64,000 nt of DNA, taken from Agromyces agglutinans (GTDB lineage Bacteria; Actinomycetota; Actinomycetes; Actinomycetales; Microbacteriaceae). This document shows, piece by piece, positions 34,724 through 43,080 of this stretch. Positions within the stretch are counted from its first letter, which is position 1. Each line of letters starts with the position of its first letter. The stretch is taken from assembly GCF_009647605.1 (NCBI RefSeq), contig NZ_WJIF01000002.1, positions 1 to 64,000 of the forward strand, given 5' to 3'. A model generated the notes under the pieces. That model searched no databases and was not told the DNA's origin. It worked only from the letters and a program-made list of their open reading frames with translations. The position numbers were made by a program, and so were the translations under genes.

Positions 34724-35518
34724 TCAGATCGCCGGTTGCGCCGCCGGCCGCGCCTCGGGCGCGACGCCGAGCCGGTACGACGGCAGGCCGCGCCGGCGAA
34801 TGATCCATTCGGCGACGACGAGGTTCGGCAGCCAGGCGAGGAACGGCACGGCCGCGTAGGCGTTCTCGAAGGCGTCGCCGAAGTCGAACGACCCGAACGG
34901 CACCTGCGCCACGATCAGCAGCGGCAGCCAGATCCGCAGCATGACCGCGCTGTACGTCAGGGCGAAGTTGCGGATCATCCACGCACGGTGACTCGCGACG
35001 TCGCGGCGACGGATCGCGACGTACGCGCGCCAGCCGGTCACGAGCCACAGCACCGCGAGCGTGCCGAACCCGAACAGGCCGGCGAGTCCGGCGTCGCCGA
35101 CCGGCGCGATGACCAGGCCGCCGAGCCCGCCGATCGCGATCGCGACGAGGTACACGCGTCCGGTCCAGCGATGGACCTTCGGATGCCTCGCCCGCAGCCC
35201 GCGCCAGAACTGGAACGGACCCGCGACGAGCGCGATGCCGCCCCCGACGATGTGGGCGTAGAAGGCGAGCTGGATCGCGAGCGGCTGGGTGGCATAGGTC
35301 GCGGCGATCGCGGAGCCGGACTCCGCACCGGCGGCGAGCGACTGCGTCAGGTAGGGCGACAGCGCGAAGGCGGCGATGCCGAGGGAGGTCAGCAGCACGA
35401 GCGTCCAGCCCGTGCGGCCGGCCGCGGTGGGGCAGGTCGATCCGTCCCCCCGCGGGGACGGCCTCGGTGCCGCCGGGCCGGCGACGGCGTCGGTTTCGAT
35501 ACGGGTGTCTGAGGTCAT
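34724..35518 (-). CDS. DUF2306 family membrane protein
   Basis: A 264-residue protein with about seven membrane helices. 'FYAHIVGGGIALVAGPFQFW' and 'HRWTGRVYLVA', followed by 'SHRAWMIRNFALTYSAVMLRIW', are hallmarks of the DUF2306/YozB-like family, with conserved His that may bind haem or metal. Function is unknown. The upstream gap contains six 11-base repeats. No good ribosome-binding site is seen before the ATG. Confidence 0.8.
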   Translation of the reverse strand: MTSDTRIETDAVAGPAAPRPSPRGDGSTCPTAAGRTGWTLVLLTSLGIAAFALSPYLTQSLAAGAESGSAIAATYATQPLAIQLAFYAHIVGGGIALVAGPFQFWRGLRARHPKVHRWTGRVYLVAIAIGGLGGLVIAPVGDAGLAGLFGFGTLAVLWLVTGWRAYVAIRRRDVASHRAWMIRNFALTYSAVMLRIWLPLLIVAQVPFGSFDFGDAFENAYAAVPFLAWLPNLVVAEWIIRRRGLPSYRLGVAPEARPAAQPAI

Positions 35519-35616
35519 GCGGGGAAGGTATCGACGCCCCTCCGACTGCCGCACTCGGGCTGACCCCCGTGAGCCCGCGGGGGTCAGCGGCGCTGGTGGC
35601 GCCGATGCGGGCGCAG

Positions 35617-35682
35617 CGCATGGCGAGCGCGCGGCGAGCGCACGGCGAGCGCATGGCGAGCGCGCGACGAGCGCGTGGCGCG
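35617..35682. repeat. six tandem 11-bp repeats
   Basis: Units CGCATGGCGAG, CGCGCGGCGAG, CGCACGGCGAG, CGCATGGCGAG, CGCGCGACGAG and CGCGTGGCGCG follow without gap, in the 170-base space between the MarR and DUF2306 genes. The period is one helical turn, so bound proteins would line one face of the DNA. Confidence 0.8.
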
Positions 35683-35688
35683 CGGCCG

Positions 35689-36225
35689 TCAGTGCGAGGT
35701 ATCCGTCTCGACCGGCGGCAGGGCCCGGGCGCGTGCGACGACGTGGTCACGCAGCTGCTCGAGGGCGGGCACCGCGCCGGCGATCGCCTCGAGCTCGGAC
35801 GGCGCGAGCTCGGCGAGCGCGGACGCGAGGATCTCGGTGCTCGCGGCATCGAACTGCGCGAGCAGCGCGAGGGCGTGGTCGGTGGACCGCACCTCGATGT
35901 GCCGTCGATTGCGGTCGGAGACCCTGCGGCTGACGAGTCCCTGCTCCTCCATGAGCCGCAACAGGTTGCTGATGGTCGGGCGGCTGAGCCGCAGCACGTC
36001 GGCGAGTTCGCCGGGCGTGCGCATCACGCCGGCCGGCAGCAGCCGCAGGACCTCGATCTGCGCGTCGGGAAGCTCGGGGAGCCGCCGGCTCGCGCGCGCG
36101 ATCTGCAGCAGGCCGCGCCGGAGCGGCGGGACGACACCGCTGAGTCGGGCTGCACCGGCCGAATCGAGCTTCCGGGTCACTCCCGAAGTCTCGCCGGGTT
36201 CCGGATGCCCCGTCAAGCGCCCCAT
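35689..36225 (-). CDS. MarR family regulator
   Basis: A winged-helix MarR protein of up to 178 residues: 'LPDAQIEVLRLLPAGVMRTPGELADVLRLSRPTISNLLRLMEEQGLVSRR' runs over the DNA-binding region, followed by the beta-wing 'RVSDRNRRHIEVRST' and C-terminal dimer helices. The start is uncertain: ATG at 36225 or GTG at 36180; neither has a strong ribosome-binding site. It is likely to control the downstream DUF2306 gene or itself. Confidence 0.83.
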   Translation of the reverse strand: MGRLTGHPEPGETSGVTRKLDSAGAARLSGVVPPLRRGLLQIARASRRLPELPDAQIEVLRLLPAGVMRTPGELADVLRLSRPTISNLLRLMEEQGLVSRRVSDRNRRHIEVRSTDHALALLAQFDAASTEILASALAELAPSELEAIAGAVPALEQLRDHVVARARALPPVETDTSH

Positions 36226-36267
36226 CGGGGGGCCGCGGGGGCCACGGGGGTCACGCGACCGCCCGGC

Positions 36268-37776
36268 TCACTCGCGAACGGCGGACACGGCCCGGCGCGC
36301 GAACCCGACGGCGTGCTCGAACAGCGCCTCACGGTCGACATCGCCCTCGAACCGGTGCCGGGCTCCGTCGACGAGCACGAGCTCGACCTCGCCGCCCGCG
36401 GCGGCGAGCGCGTCGGCGAACTCGACGGCCTGCGCGTGCGGCACCGCGTCGTCGCTCGTGCCGTTGACGACGAGGAACGGCGGCGGCACGGCGACACCGC
36501 CGTAGGCATCGCCGGTGGGCGCACCCGCACGCGCGGCGGCCCCAGCGGTGAGGACGAGCGCCGGCGACGCGCCCGCCGCGAGGTCGGGCCGCTCCCCCGC
36601 GGTCGCTCCGAGCCACCGGGCCTCGGCGCAGTCGGGGTCGTTCGTGCGTCCGAGCAGGCGGGCGTGCTCGATCAGGTTGGTCGGGCCGTACCAGTGCACG
36701 ACCCCGCGCACCGAGGCATCCGCTCGCAGGGCGACGAGCGAGGCGATCGTCGCTCCCGCCGACTCGCCCCAGGCGACGACGCGCGCACCGTCGATGCCGA
36801 AGGCGTCGGCGCGCACGCGCAGCCACGCGAGCGCCGCCGCGACGTCGTCGACCTGCGCCGGGAAGACGGCTTCGCCGCTCAGCCGGTAGTCGACGGATGC
36901 CACGGCGAAGCCGGCCGCGGCGATGCGCGCGAAGGCGTCGCGCACGTCCGGCCCGAACTCACGGCGGCTGCCCGAGCGCCATCCGCCGCCGTGCACGAAG
37001 AGCACGAGCGGCGCCGGGTCGCCGCGGTGCGCGCCGGTCGCCGCCGTGGGCGGCAGGTGCAGGTCGAGTGCGAGCGGTCGGAACCCGGTCGGCTCGGCGT
37101 ACACGAGATCGCGGAGCACCCGGACGCCTCCGGCGACGGCCGACGTGGCCGGCTCGCCGCGCGCGCCCGCCGCACCGCGCGCACCCGGCACCACCGCCGG
37201 CACCGACACCGGACCGAGCACCGCGTCGACCATCCGGGCGGCCGTGCCCGGATCGACGGGCGCACCGCTCAGGGCCCGCAGCGTGAGGGAGCCGACGAAC
37301 GCCTCGACGATCTCGGGCAACGGGGCATCCGCCCGCACCTGCCCGGCCGCGATGCCCGTCTCGAGCCGCGAGATGAGCACCGATGCCGACCCGATCTTCT
37401 CCTGCAACCGCAGTCCGACCTCGACGTTCGAGGTCGCGGCAGCGACGAGCGAGCGCATGAGGCTCGCGTTCGAGGGGTCGGCGATGAAGTCGAACACGAC
37501 CTCGAGCCAGGCGGTGAAATCCGCGTGCACATCGCCGGTGTCGGCGGGCGTGAAGTGGTCGGGCAGCAGCAGGTCCTCGATGAGGCACTCGGCGACGAGC
37601 GCACCCTTCGAAGGCCACCACCGGTAGATGGTCTGCTTGCCCACGCCGGCTGCCGCCGCGATGCCCTCCATGCTGAGCTGGTCGTAGCCGCGTTCGGCGA
37701 ACTGGGCCGCGGTGGCCCGCAGGATCGCGAGTCGCGCGGTCTCACTCCGCGCGGCACCGCGCCGTCCGTCCGCCAT
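36268..37776 (-). CDS. TetR regulator fused to alpha/beta hydrolase
   Basis: A single 502-residue frame. Residues 10-190 are a TetR protein, with HTH 'LSMEGIAAAAGVGKQTIYRWW' at 35-54 and a TetR C-terminal helical domain. An Ala/Gly-rich linker (about 195-217) leads to an HSL-type hydrolase: 'HGGGW' at 262-266, Ser339 in 'WGESAGAT', Asp near 442 in 'GTSDDAVP' and His474 in 'GARHRFEG'. I do not know such a fusion as a standard family. The regulator may sense the hydrolase substrate or product directly. It is divergent from the MMPL transporter gene at 37854, its likely target. A frameshift artefact joining two genes is possible but the frame is open throughout. Confidence 0.85.
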   Translation of the reverse strand: MADGRRGAARSETARLAILRATAAQFAERGYDQLSMEGIAAAAGVGKQTIYRWWPSKGALVAECLIEDLLLPDHFTPADTGDVHADFTAWLEVVFDFIADPSNASLMRSLVAAATSNVEVGLRLQEKIGSASVLISRLETGIAAGQVRADAPLPEIVEAFVGSLTLRALSGAPVDPGTAARMVDAVLGPVSVPAVVPGARGAAGARGEPATSAVAGGVRVLRDLVYAEPTGFRPLALDLHLPPTAATGAHRGDPAPLVLFVHGGGWRSGSRREFGPDVRDAFARIAAAGFAVASVDYRLSGEAVFPAQVDDVAAALAWLRVRADAFGIDGARVVAWGESAGATIASLVALRADASVRGVVHWYGPTNLIEHARLLGRTNDPDCAEARWLGATAGERPDLAAGASPALVLTAGAAARAGAPTGDAYGGVAVPPPFLVVNGTSDDAVPHAQAVEFADALAAAGGEVELVLVDGARHRFEGDVDREALFEHAVGFARRAVSAVRE

Positions 37777-37788
37777 CCTCACATCCTA
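37776..37788 (-). promoter_or_regulatory. -10 element of probable leaderless TetR-hydrolase message
   Basis: TAGGAT (37788-37783, minus strand) ends six bases before the ATG at 37776, and no separate ribosome-binding site is present. The opposite-strand TATTCT near 37817 could serve the MMPL gene. Confidence 0.4.
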
Positions 37789-37853
37789 CGTTCAGTCAGC
37801 GAGACGGACCGTTGCGTATTCTTGTCTGGGCTCTCGAGAGGAAACACGAACGC

Positions 37854-40379
37854 ATGGCTGAACTGCTCTATCGACTCGGGAAGTTCGCCGCACGGCGCGG
37901 ATGGGTCGTCGTCACCGCGTGGCTCGCGGTGCTCGCCATCGCGGTCGGCGGATTCCTCGTGGGCTTCAAGGGACTCGCGACCAGCTTCGACGTGCCCGGC
38001 ACCGCCTCCGGCGAGGTCGTCGCCGAGCTGGAGGAGGCGCTGCCCGACTACGCCGGCGCGGCCGGCACGGTCGTCTTCGAGACCACCGACGGCGAGGCGT
38101 TCACCGACGAGCAGCGCGCCGAGATCAGCGCGCTCGTCGACAGCGCCGCCGACCTGCCGGATGTCGCGGACGTCATCGACCCGTTCGACGCCGAGCAGGA
38201 GCGCGCCGACCGCGAACAGGAGCTCGCCGACGGGCAGGCCCGACTCGACGCCGGTGAGGCCGAGCTCGACGCCGGGCAGCAGCAGCTCGACGCGGCGAAG
38301 GCCCAGCTCGACGCAGGGCAGGCGCAGCTCGACGCCGGACAGGCCCAGCTCGACGCGGCCCGCCAGCAGGCGGTCGACGCCGGAGCGCCCGACGAGCAGC
38401 TCGCCGCACTCGACGCGCAGCAGGCCGAGCTCGACGCCCAGCAGGCGCAGCTCGACGCGGGCGCGCAGCAGCTCGCCGACCAGCAGGCGCAGCTTGACGA
38501 TGGCCGCGCCGAGCTCGAGACGAACGCCGTGCAGCTCGAGCAGGGCGCCGAGCTCCTCGCCCTCTCGAGCGACATCCGCATCGTCTCCGAAGACGGATCG
38601 ACCGCGCTCGTGAACGTCGCGTTCACCGAACCGCGCATGGAGCTGCCCGAGTCCTCCAAGCAGGCCGTGATCGAGCACTTCGAGTCCGAGCCGATCGAGG
38701 GCGTCGAGGTGTCGTTCTCGACCGAGATCGCGCAGGGCGTGCCCCAGCTCGTGGGCGTCGGCGAGATCGTCGGCGTCGTGTTCGCCGCGATCGTGCTGAT
38801 CGTCATGCTCGGCTCGCTCATCGCGGCGTCGCTGCCGATCGTCACCGCCATCTTCGGCGTCGCGATCGCGGCGCTCGGCACGCTCTCGTTCTCGGGCGTC
38901 GTGCAGATGGCCTCCGTCACGCCGATCCTCGGCCTGATGCTCGGGCTCGCGGTCGGGATCGACTACTCCCTCTTCATCATCAACCGGCACCGCAAGCAGT
39001 TGCTCGAGGGCGCCGAGGTGCGGGAGTCGGTCGGCCTCGCGAACGGCACCGCGGGCAACGCCGTGGTCTTCGCCGGCACGACCGTCGTCGTGGCCCTCTT
39101 CGCGCTCAACGTAACGGGCGTGCCGTTCCTCGGCCTCATGGGCACCGCGGGCGCGGTCGCCGTCATCATCGCGGTGCTCATCGCGGTGAGCCTCACGCCC
39201 GCGATCCTCGGCCTGCTCGGTCCGCGCATCCTCGGCAAGCGGGCGCGCGCCCGCATCGGCGAGGTGCACCACGAAGACCTGAAGGCCAAGCCGATGGCGA
39301 CCTGGCGCGCGATCGTCACCGTCGTCGTGTCGGCCGCCGCGCTCCTCACCATCGCGATCCCCGCACTCGACATGCGGGTCGGCCTGCCCGACGGCTCGTC
39401 CGAGCCGGTCGAGTCGGCGTCGTACCGCGCGTTCGAGACGACCGAGCAGGCATTCGGCGCCGGCGTGAACGGGCCGCTCCTCGTCACCGCCGACCTGCCC
39501 GGCGGCCTCACCGACGCCGAGCAGCTGCAGGCCCAGCTCGACGTGGCGAACGTGCTCGCCGAGCAGGACAACGTCGTGGCGGTCGCCCCGATCGCGATCG
39601 CCGACGACGGCTCCGTCGCCGCGTTCCAGGTCGTTCCCGCGGAGGGCCCGAACAGCGAGTCGACCGAGCAGCTCGTGCACGACCTGCGCGACCTGCCGCC
39701 CGTCGACGGCGACATCGCGCTCGGCGTCGCCGGCCAGGCGGCGATCAACATCGACATCTCGGCGAACCTCGCCGCGGTGCTGCCGCTCTACCTGACCGTG
39801 GTCGTCGGCCTGTCGCTGCTGATCATGATCCTGGTGTTCCGGTCGATCCTCGTGCCGCTGATCGCGACCGGCGGATTCATCCTGTCGCTGTTCGCGACCT
39901 TCGGCGCGGTCACCGCGCTGTTCCAGTGGGGCTGGGGGGCCGACGCGCTCGGCATCCACACCGGGCCGATCCTGAGCTTCCTGCCGGTCATCCTCACCGG
40001 CATCCTGTTCGGGCTCGCCATGGACTACCAGCTGTTCCTCGCGACGGGCATGCGTGAGGCGTACGTGCACGGCGCGTCGGCGCGACTCGCGGTCGCCCGA
40101 GGATTCCGAGCCGGCCGGTCGGTCGTGATCGCCGCCGGGCTCATCATGATCTCGGTGTTCGGCGGGTTCGTCTTCGCCGAGTCGACGATGATCCGCTCGA
40201 TCGGGTTCGGCCTCGCGTTCGGCGTGCTCGTCGACGCATTCGTCGTGCGGATGCTGCTGATGCCCGCGTTGATGCACCTGCTCGGCAGGTCCGCATGGTG
40301 GATCCCGAAGTGGCTCGACCGCATCATGCCCGACGTCGACGTGGAGGGCGCGGCGCTCGAGCGTCGCCACCACGCCTGA
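37854..40379 (+). CDS. MMPL/RND family transporter with long coiled-coil insert
   Basis: An 841-residue protein with the MMPL layout. Helix 1 (about 17-38) is followed by a large extracytoplasmic loop, a helix bundle with 'MLGLAVGIDYSLFIINRHR', a second loop, and another bundle with 'GILFGLAMDYQLFLATGMREA'; these hold the Asp-Tyr pairs of the proton pathway. Residues 113-236 of loop 1 form a heptad-repeat coiled coil built from 'QAQLDAG'-like units. The cargo may be a lipid or hydrophobic compound; none can be named. It is divergent from the TetR-hydrolase gene and probably repressed by that protein. Confidence 0.9.
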   Translation: MAELLYRLGKFAARRGWVVVTAWLAVLAIAVGGFLVGFKGLATSFDVPGTASGEVVAELEEALPDYAGAAGTVVFETTDGEAFTDEQRAEISALVDSAADLPDVADVIDPFDAEQERADREQELADGQARLDAGEAELDAGQQQLDAAKAQLDAGQAQLDAGQAQLDAARQQAVDAGAPDEQLAALDAQQAELDAQQAQLDAGAQQLADQQAQLDDGRAELETNAVQLEQGAELLALSSDIRIVSEDGSTALVNVAFTEPRMELPESSKQAVIEHFESEPIEGVEVSFSTEIAQGVPQLVGVGEIVGVVFAAIVLIVMLGSLIAASLPIVTAIFGVAIAALGTLSFSGVVQMASVTPILGLMLGLAVGIDYSLFIINRHRKQLLEGAEVRESVGLANGTAGNAVVFAGTTVVVALFALNVTGVPFLGLMGTAGAVAVIIAVLIAVSLTPAILGLLGPRILGKRARARIGEVHHEDLKAKPMATWRAIVTVVVSAAALLTIAIPALDMRVGLPDGSSEPVESASYRAFETTEQAFGAGVNGPLLVTADLPGGLTDAEQLQAQLDVANVLAEQDNVVAVAPIAIADDGSVAAFQVVPAEGPNSESTEQLVHDLRDLPPVDGDIALGVAGQAAINIDISANLAAVLPLYLTVVVGLSLLIMILVFRSILVPLIATGGFILSLFATFGAVTALFQWGWGADALGIHTGPILSFLPVILTGILFGLAMDYQLFLATGMREAYVHGASARLAVARGFRAGRSVVIAAGLIMISVFGGFVFAESTMIRSIGFGLAFGVLVDAFVVRMLLMPALMHLLGRSAWWIPKWLDRIMPDVDVEGAALERRHHA

Positions 40380-40396
40380 CCCGCACCGTTCAACCG

Positions 40397-40439
40397 ACGG
40401 ATGCCCCGCCCGCGAGTCGCTCGCGGACGGGGCATCCGT
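40397..40439. terminator. long bidirectional terminator hairpin
   Basis: ACGGATGCCCCGCCCGCGAG and its near-perfect inverse (one mismatch) flank a TCG loop. It lies between the stops of the convergent MMPL and sulfatase genes. No T tract. Confidence 0.8.
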
Positions 40440-40455
40440 CATTCACGGCACCGGG

Positions 40456-41955
40456 TCAGTGGCTGCCGGTGCTCGCCTTCAGCTTCTCGAGGACCTGGTC
40501 GATCGTGAAGCTCGCCGACTCCTGGCGCTGCGGGAACTCGACGAGCGTCTGCAGCATCTTCGCCACGTAGGCCTGGGCCGGGACGAAGAGGAAGATCCGG
40601 TCGATCATCCAGTCGTAGTAGGTGTTCGACGTGATGTCGGCCCGCTCGTACGGATCCGTGCGCAGGTTGAACAGCTTCGGCGCTCGGAGCTCGACGTAGG
40701 GCTCGAGCCAGATGTCGAGCGTGCCGACGGCTCGCTGCTCGAGGAACACGATCTTCCAGTTGTCGAAGCGCAGCGCGGTCAGGTCGCCGTCGTCCGACAC
40801 GTAGAAGAAGTGCCGGCGTGGACTCGACTCGGCCTGGCCGGTGAGGTAGTCGAGCTGGTTGTGCCCGTCGAGGTGCACCTTGTACTCGGTGCCGTTCAGC
40901 TCGGTTCCCGCCTTCAGCCGGTCGGCGATGTCGGCGTCGCCGGCGGCGGCGAGCAGCGTCACGAACCAGTCGTTGTGGCTCACGATGCCGTTGAGCGTCG
41001 TGCCCGCCGGGATGCGCCCCGGCCAGCGGACCATCGCCGGCACCCGGTAGGCGCCCTCCCAGTTCGAGTTCTTCTCGTTGCGGAAGGGCGTCATGCCCGC
41101 ATCGGGCCAGCTGTTCATGTGCGGGCCGTTGTCGGTCGAGTACATGACGATCGTGTTCTCGGCGAGGCCCAGTTCGTCGAGGAGGTCGAGGAGGCTGCCG
41201 ACGAGGTCGTCGTGGTCGAGCATCGTGTCGTGGTAGTTGGACTGCCAGCGGCCGGCGCGGCCCTTGCTCTCCTCTTTCGTGTGTGTGCGGAAGTGCATGT
41301 GCGTCGAGTTGAACCACACGAAGAAGGGTTCGTCCTCGTCGGCCTTCGCGCGGATGAACTCGGCCGCCGCGTCGCGGAACTCCTCGTCGCAGGTCTCCAT
41401 GCGCTTCTTGGTGAGCGGGCCGGTGTCCTCGATGCGCTGGGTGCCGTCGGCGTTCGCCCAGGAGTGGATGACGCCGCGCGGCCGGAACCGATCGCTGAAG
41501 CCCGGGAACTCCTCGTCGGTCGGGTAGTCGGGGTGCTCGGGCTCCTCCTCGGCGTTGAGGTGGTAAAGGTTGCCGAAGAACTCGTCGAACCCGTGCGCCG
41601 TCGGCAGGTGCTCGTCGCGGTCGCCGAGGTGGTTCTTGCCGAACTGGCCGGTCGCGTACCCCTGCGCTTTGAGCGCGGTCGCGATGGTCGGGTCCTCGGC
41701 CTTCAGCCCGAGCGCGGCGCCGGGCATGCCGACCTTCGTGAGCCCCGTGCGGTACGGGTTCTGCCCGGTGATGAACGCGGCGCGCCCGGCCGTGCAGCTC
41801 TGCTCGCCGTAGTAGTCGGTGAACTTCACGCCCTCGTCGGCGATGCGGTCGATGTTCGGCGTGCGATACCCCATGAGCCCGTCGGAGTACGCGCTCAGGT
41901 TGGAGATGCCGATGTCATCGCCCCAGATGATCAGGATGTTCGGCTTGTCGGCCAT
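40456..41955 (-). CDS. arylsulfatase-type sulfatase
   Basis: A 499-residue sulfatase without a signal peptide. Metal ligands Asp13-Asp14 are in 'IIWGDDIG', the formylglycine site Cys54-Thr-Ala-Gly-Arg58 in 'EQSCTAGRAAFITG', and Asp-Asn in 'YSTDNGPH'. Cys54 needs oxidation to formylglycine, for which the upstream gene on the same strand encodes the enzyme. It hydrolyses sulfate esters; the organic substrate is unknown. It is cytoplasmic by sequence. Confidence 0.93.
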   Translation of the reverse strand: MADKPNILIIWGDDIGISNLSAYSDGLMGYRTPNIDRIADEGVKFTDYYGEQSCTAGRAAFITGQNPYRTGLTKVGMPGAALGLKAEDPTIATALKAQGYATGQFGKNHLGDRDEHLPTAHGFDEFFGNLYHLNAEEEPEHPDYPTDEEFPGFSDRFRPRGVIHSWANADGTQRIEDTGPLTKKRMETCDEEFRDAAAEFIRAKADEDEPFFVWFNSTHMHFRTHTKEESKGRAGRWQSNYHDTMLDHDDLVGSLLDLLDELGLAENTIVMYSTDNGPHMNSWPDAGMTPFRNEKNSNWEGAYRVPAMVRWPGRIPAGTTLNGIVSHNDWFVTLLAAAGDADIADRLKAGTELNGTEYKVHLDGHNQLDYLTGQAESSPRRHFFYVSDDGDLTALRFDNWKIVFLEQRAVGTLDIWLEPYVELRAPKLFNLRTDPYERADITSNTYYDWMIDRIFLFVPAQAYVAKMLQTLVEFPQRQESASFTIDQVLEKLKASTGSH

Positions 41956-42038
41956 GGATTCCTCCCCCGGAATCGAAACGTCGTCACCCGAAGCCTACGG
42001 GTCGGGGCATCCGTCGTCACCGGTCCGATGCCTCGCGG

Positions 42039-42953
42039 TCAGGCGTCGCGTGCGCAGCGGAAGCCGATGTGGCTCATGCCCGTGTCCTCCGCCTGCGGCG
42101 AGCGCGCCGCAGGCCGGAACCGCAGGCAGTAGTCGGGCGAGCACAGGTGGGAGCCGCCCTTCAGCACCCGGCGCGGGATCTCGGGGAACTCCTGCTGCGC
42201 GCTCGCTGCCGCGAGCAGGTTCTCGCGCTTGCCGGCGTCGACCGGTCGGTCGGTCAGCCGAAGGTGCCGCGGCGTGTAGTAGTCGGTCGTCCACTCCCAC
42301 GCGTTGCCGGTCATGTCGAACAGGCCATACCCGTTGGGCGGGTACGAGCCGACGGGAGCCGCATCACCCACGCCCTGGTTGTCGTACGGGAACCGCCCGA
42401 GCCACGAGTTCGCCATGACGGCGCCGTCGGGGTAGGCGTCGTCGCCCCACGCGAACCGCTTGCCGTCGAGCCCACCTCGCGCCGCGTACTCGTGCTCGGC
42501 CTCGGTGGGCAGACGGGCATCCGCCCACTCGGCGTAGGCCGTCGCGTCCTCGTACGCGACATGCACGACCGGATGCGACATCCGTTCGTCGATCGAGGAG
42601 CCGGGACCGAACGGCCGCCGCCAGTACGCGCCCGGTTGCCAGCGCCACCAGTTGCGCCAGTTGCGCAGGTCGACGGGGCCGGGGGTCGGCGTGAACACCA
42701 TCGCGCCGGGCACGAGATCGGCGGGATCGGCGCCGGGGAACGCCGCCGGGTCGAGCTCTCGTTCGGCAACCGTGACGTACCCGGTCTCGTCGACGAACGC
42801 CGCGTACTGCGCGTTCGTGACCTGATAGCGGTCGATCAGGAACGGAGCGACCTCGCGCTCGTGCACCGGCCGCTCGTCGGGATAGAACTCGTCGGATCCC
42901 ATGCGGAACACGCCGCCGTCGAGGCGGACCATGTCGCGTTCGGGTGCGGTCAT
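42039..42953 (-). CDS. formylglycine-generating enzyme (sulfatase activator)
   Basis: A 304-residue FGE/SUMF1-family protein: 'GGVFRMGSDEFYPDERPVHE' at the N-terminus, 'LPTEAEHEYAARGG', 'GNAWEWTTDYY' and 'RVLKGGSHLCSPDYCLRFRP' at the C-terminus. Cys271 and Cys276 have the spacing of the copper-binding active-site pair of FGE. It turns the sulfatase Cys into formylglycine using oxygen. It precedes the sulfatase gene at 41955 on the same strand and is divergent from a second sulfatase, both likely clients. Confidence 0.94.
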   Translation of the reverse strand: MTAPERDMVRLDGGVFRMGSDEFYPDERPVHEREVAPFLIDRYQVTNAQYAAFVDETGYVTVAERELDPAAFPGADPADLVPGAMVFTPTPGPVDLRNWRNWWRWQPGAYWRRPFGPGSSIDERMSHPVVHVAYEDATAYAEWADARLPTEAEHEYAARGGLDGKRFAWGDDAYPDGAVMANSWLGRFPYDNQGVGDAAPVGSYPPNGYGLFDMTGNAWEWTTDYYTPRHLRLTDRPVDAGKRENLLAAASAQQEFPEIPRRVLKGGSHLCSPDYCLRFRPAARSPQAEDTGMSHIGFRCARDA

Positions 42954-43014
42954 GGATCCACCGTAGCCGTGACGCGGGCCGGCGGGTCCGGGCGCCGTTC
43001 CCGCTCTTCCGGGA

Positions 43015-43030
43015 ACCCACTCGAGTGGGT
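43015..43030. promoter_or_regulatory. 16-bp perfect palindrome in FGE/sulfatase divergent promoter
   Basis: ACCCACTCGAGTGGGT is fully palindromic and lies between the divergent FGE and sulfatase starts (42953 and 43081). It is a good operator candidate for joint control; no regulator gene is adjacent. Confidence 0.6.
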
Positions 43031-43080
43031 ACGGTCGAAGCGGAGCGCGGCGCGCCGCGGCGAATGGGGGAATCATCGTC

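Noticed and set aside
35617-35682. CRISPR array
   Set aside because: The repeats are 11 bases with no spacers, and no cas gene is near.
37779-40442. Long minus-strand frame opposite the MMPL gene, with repeated Glu/Leu/Arg
   Set aside because: Its repeats are the complement of the coiled-coil heptads; no independent start signal or domain.
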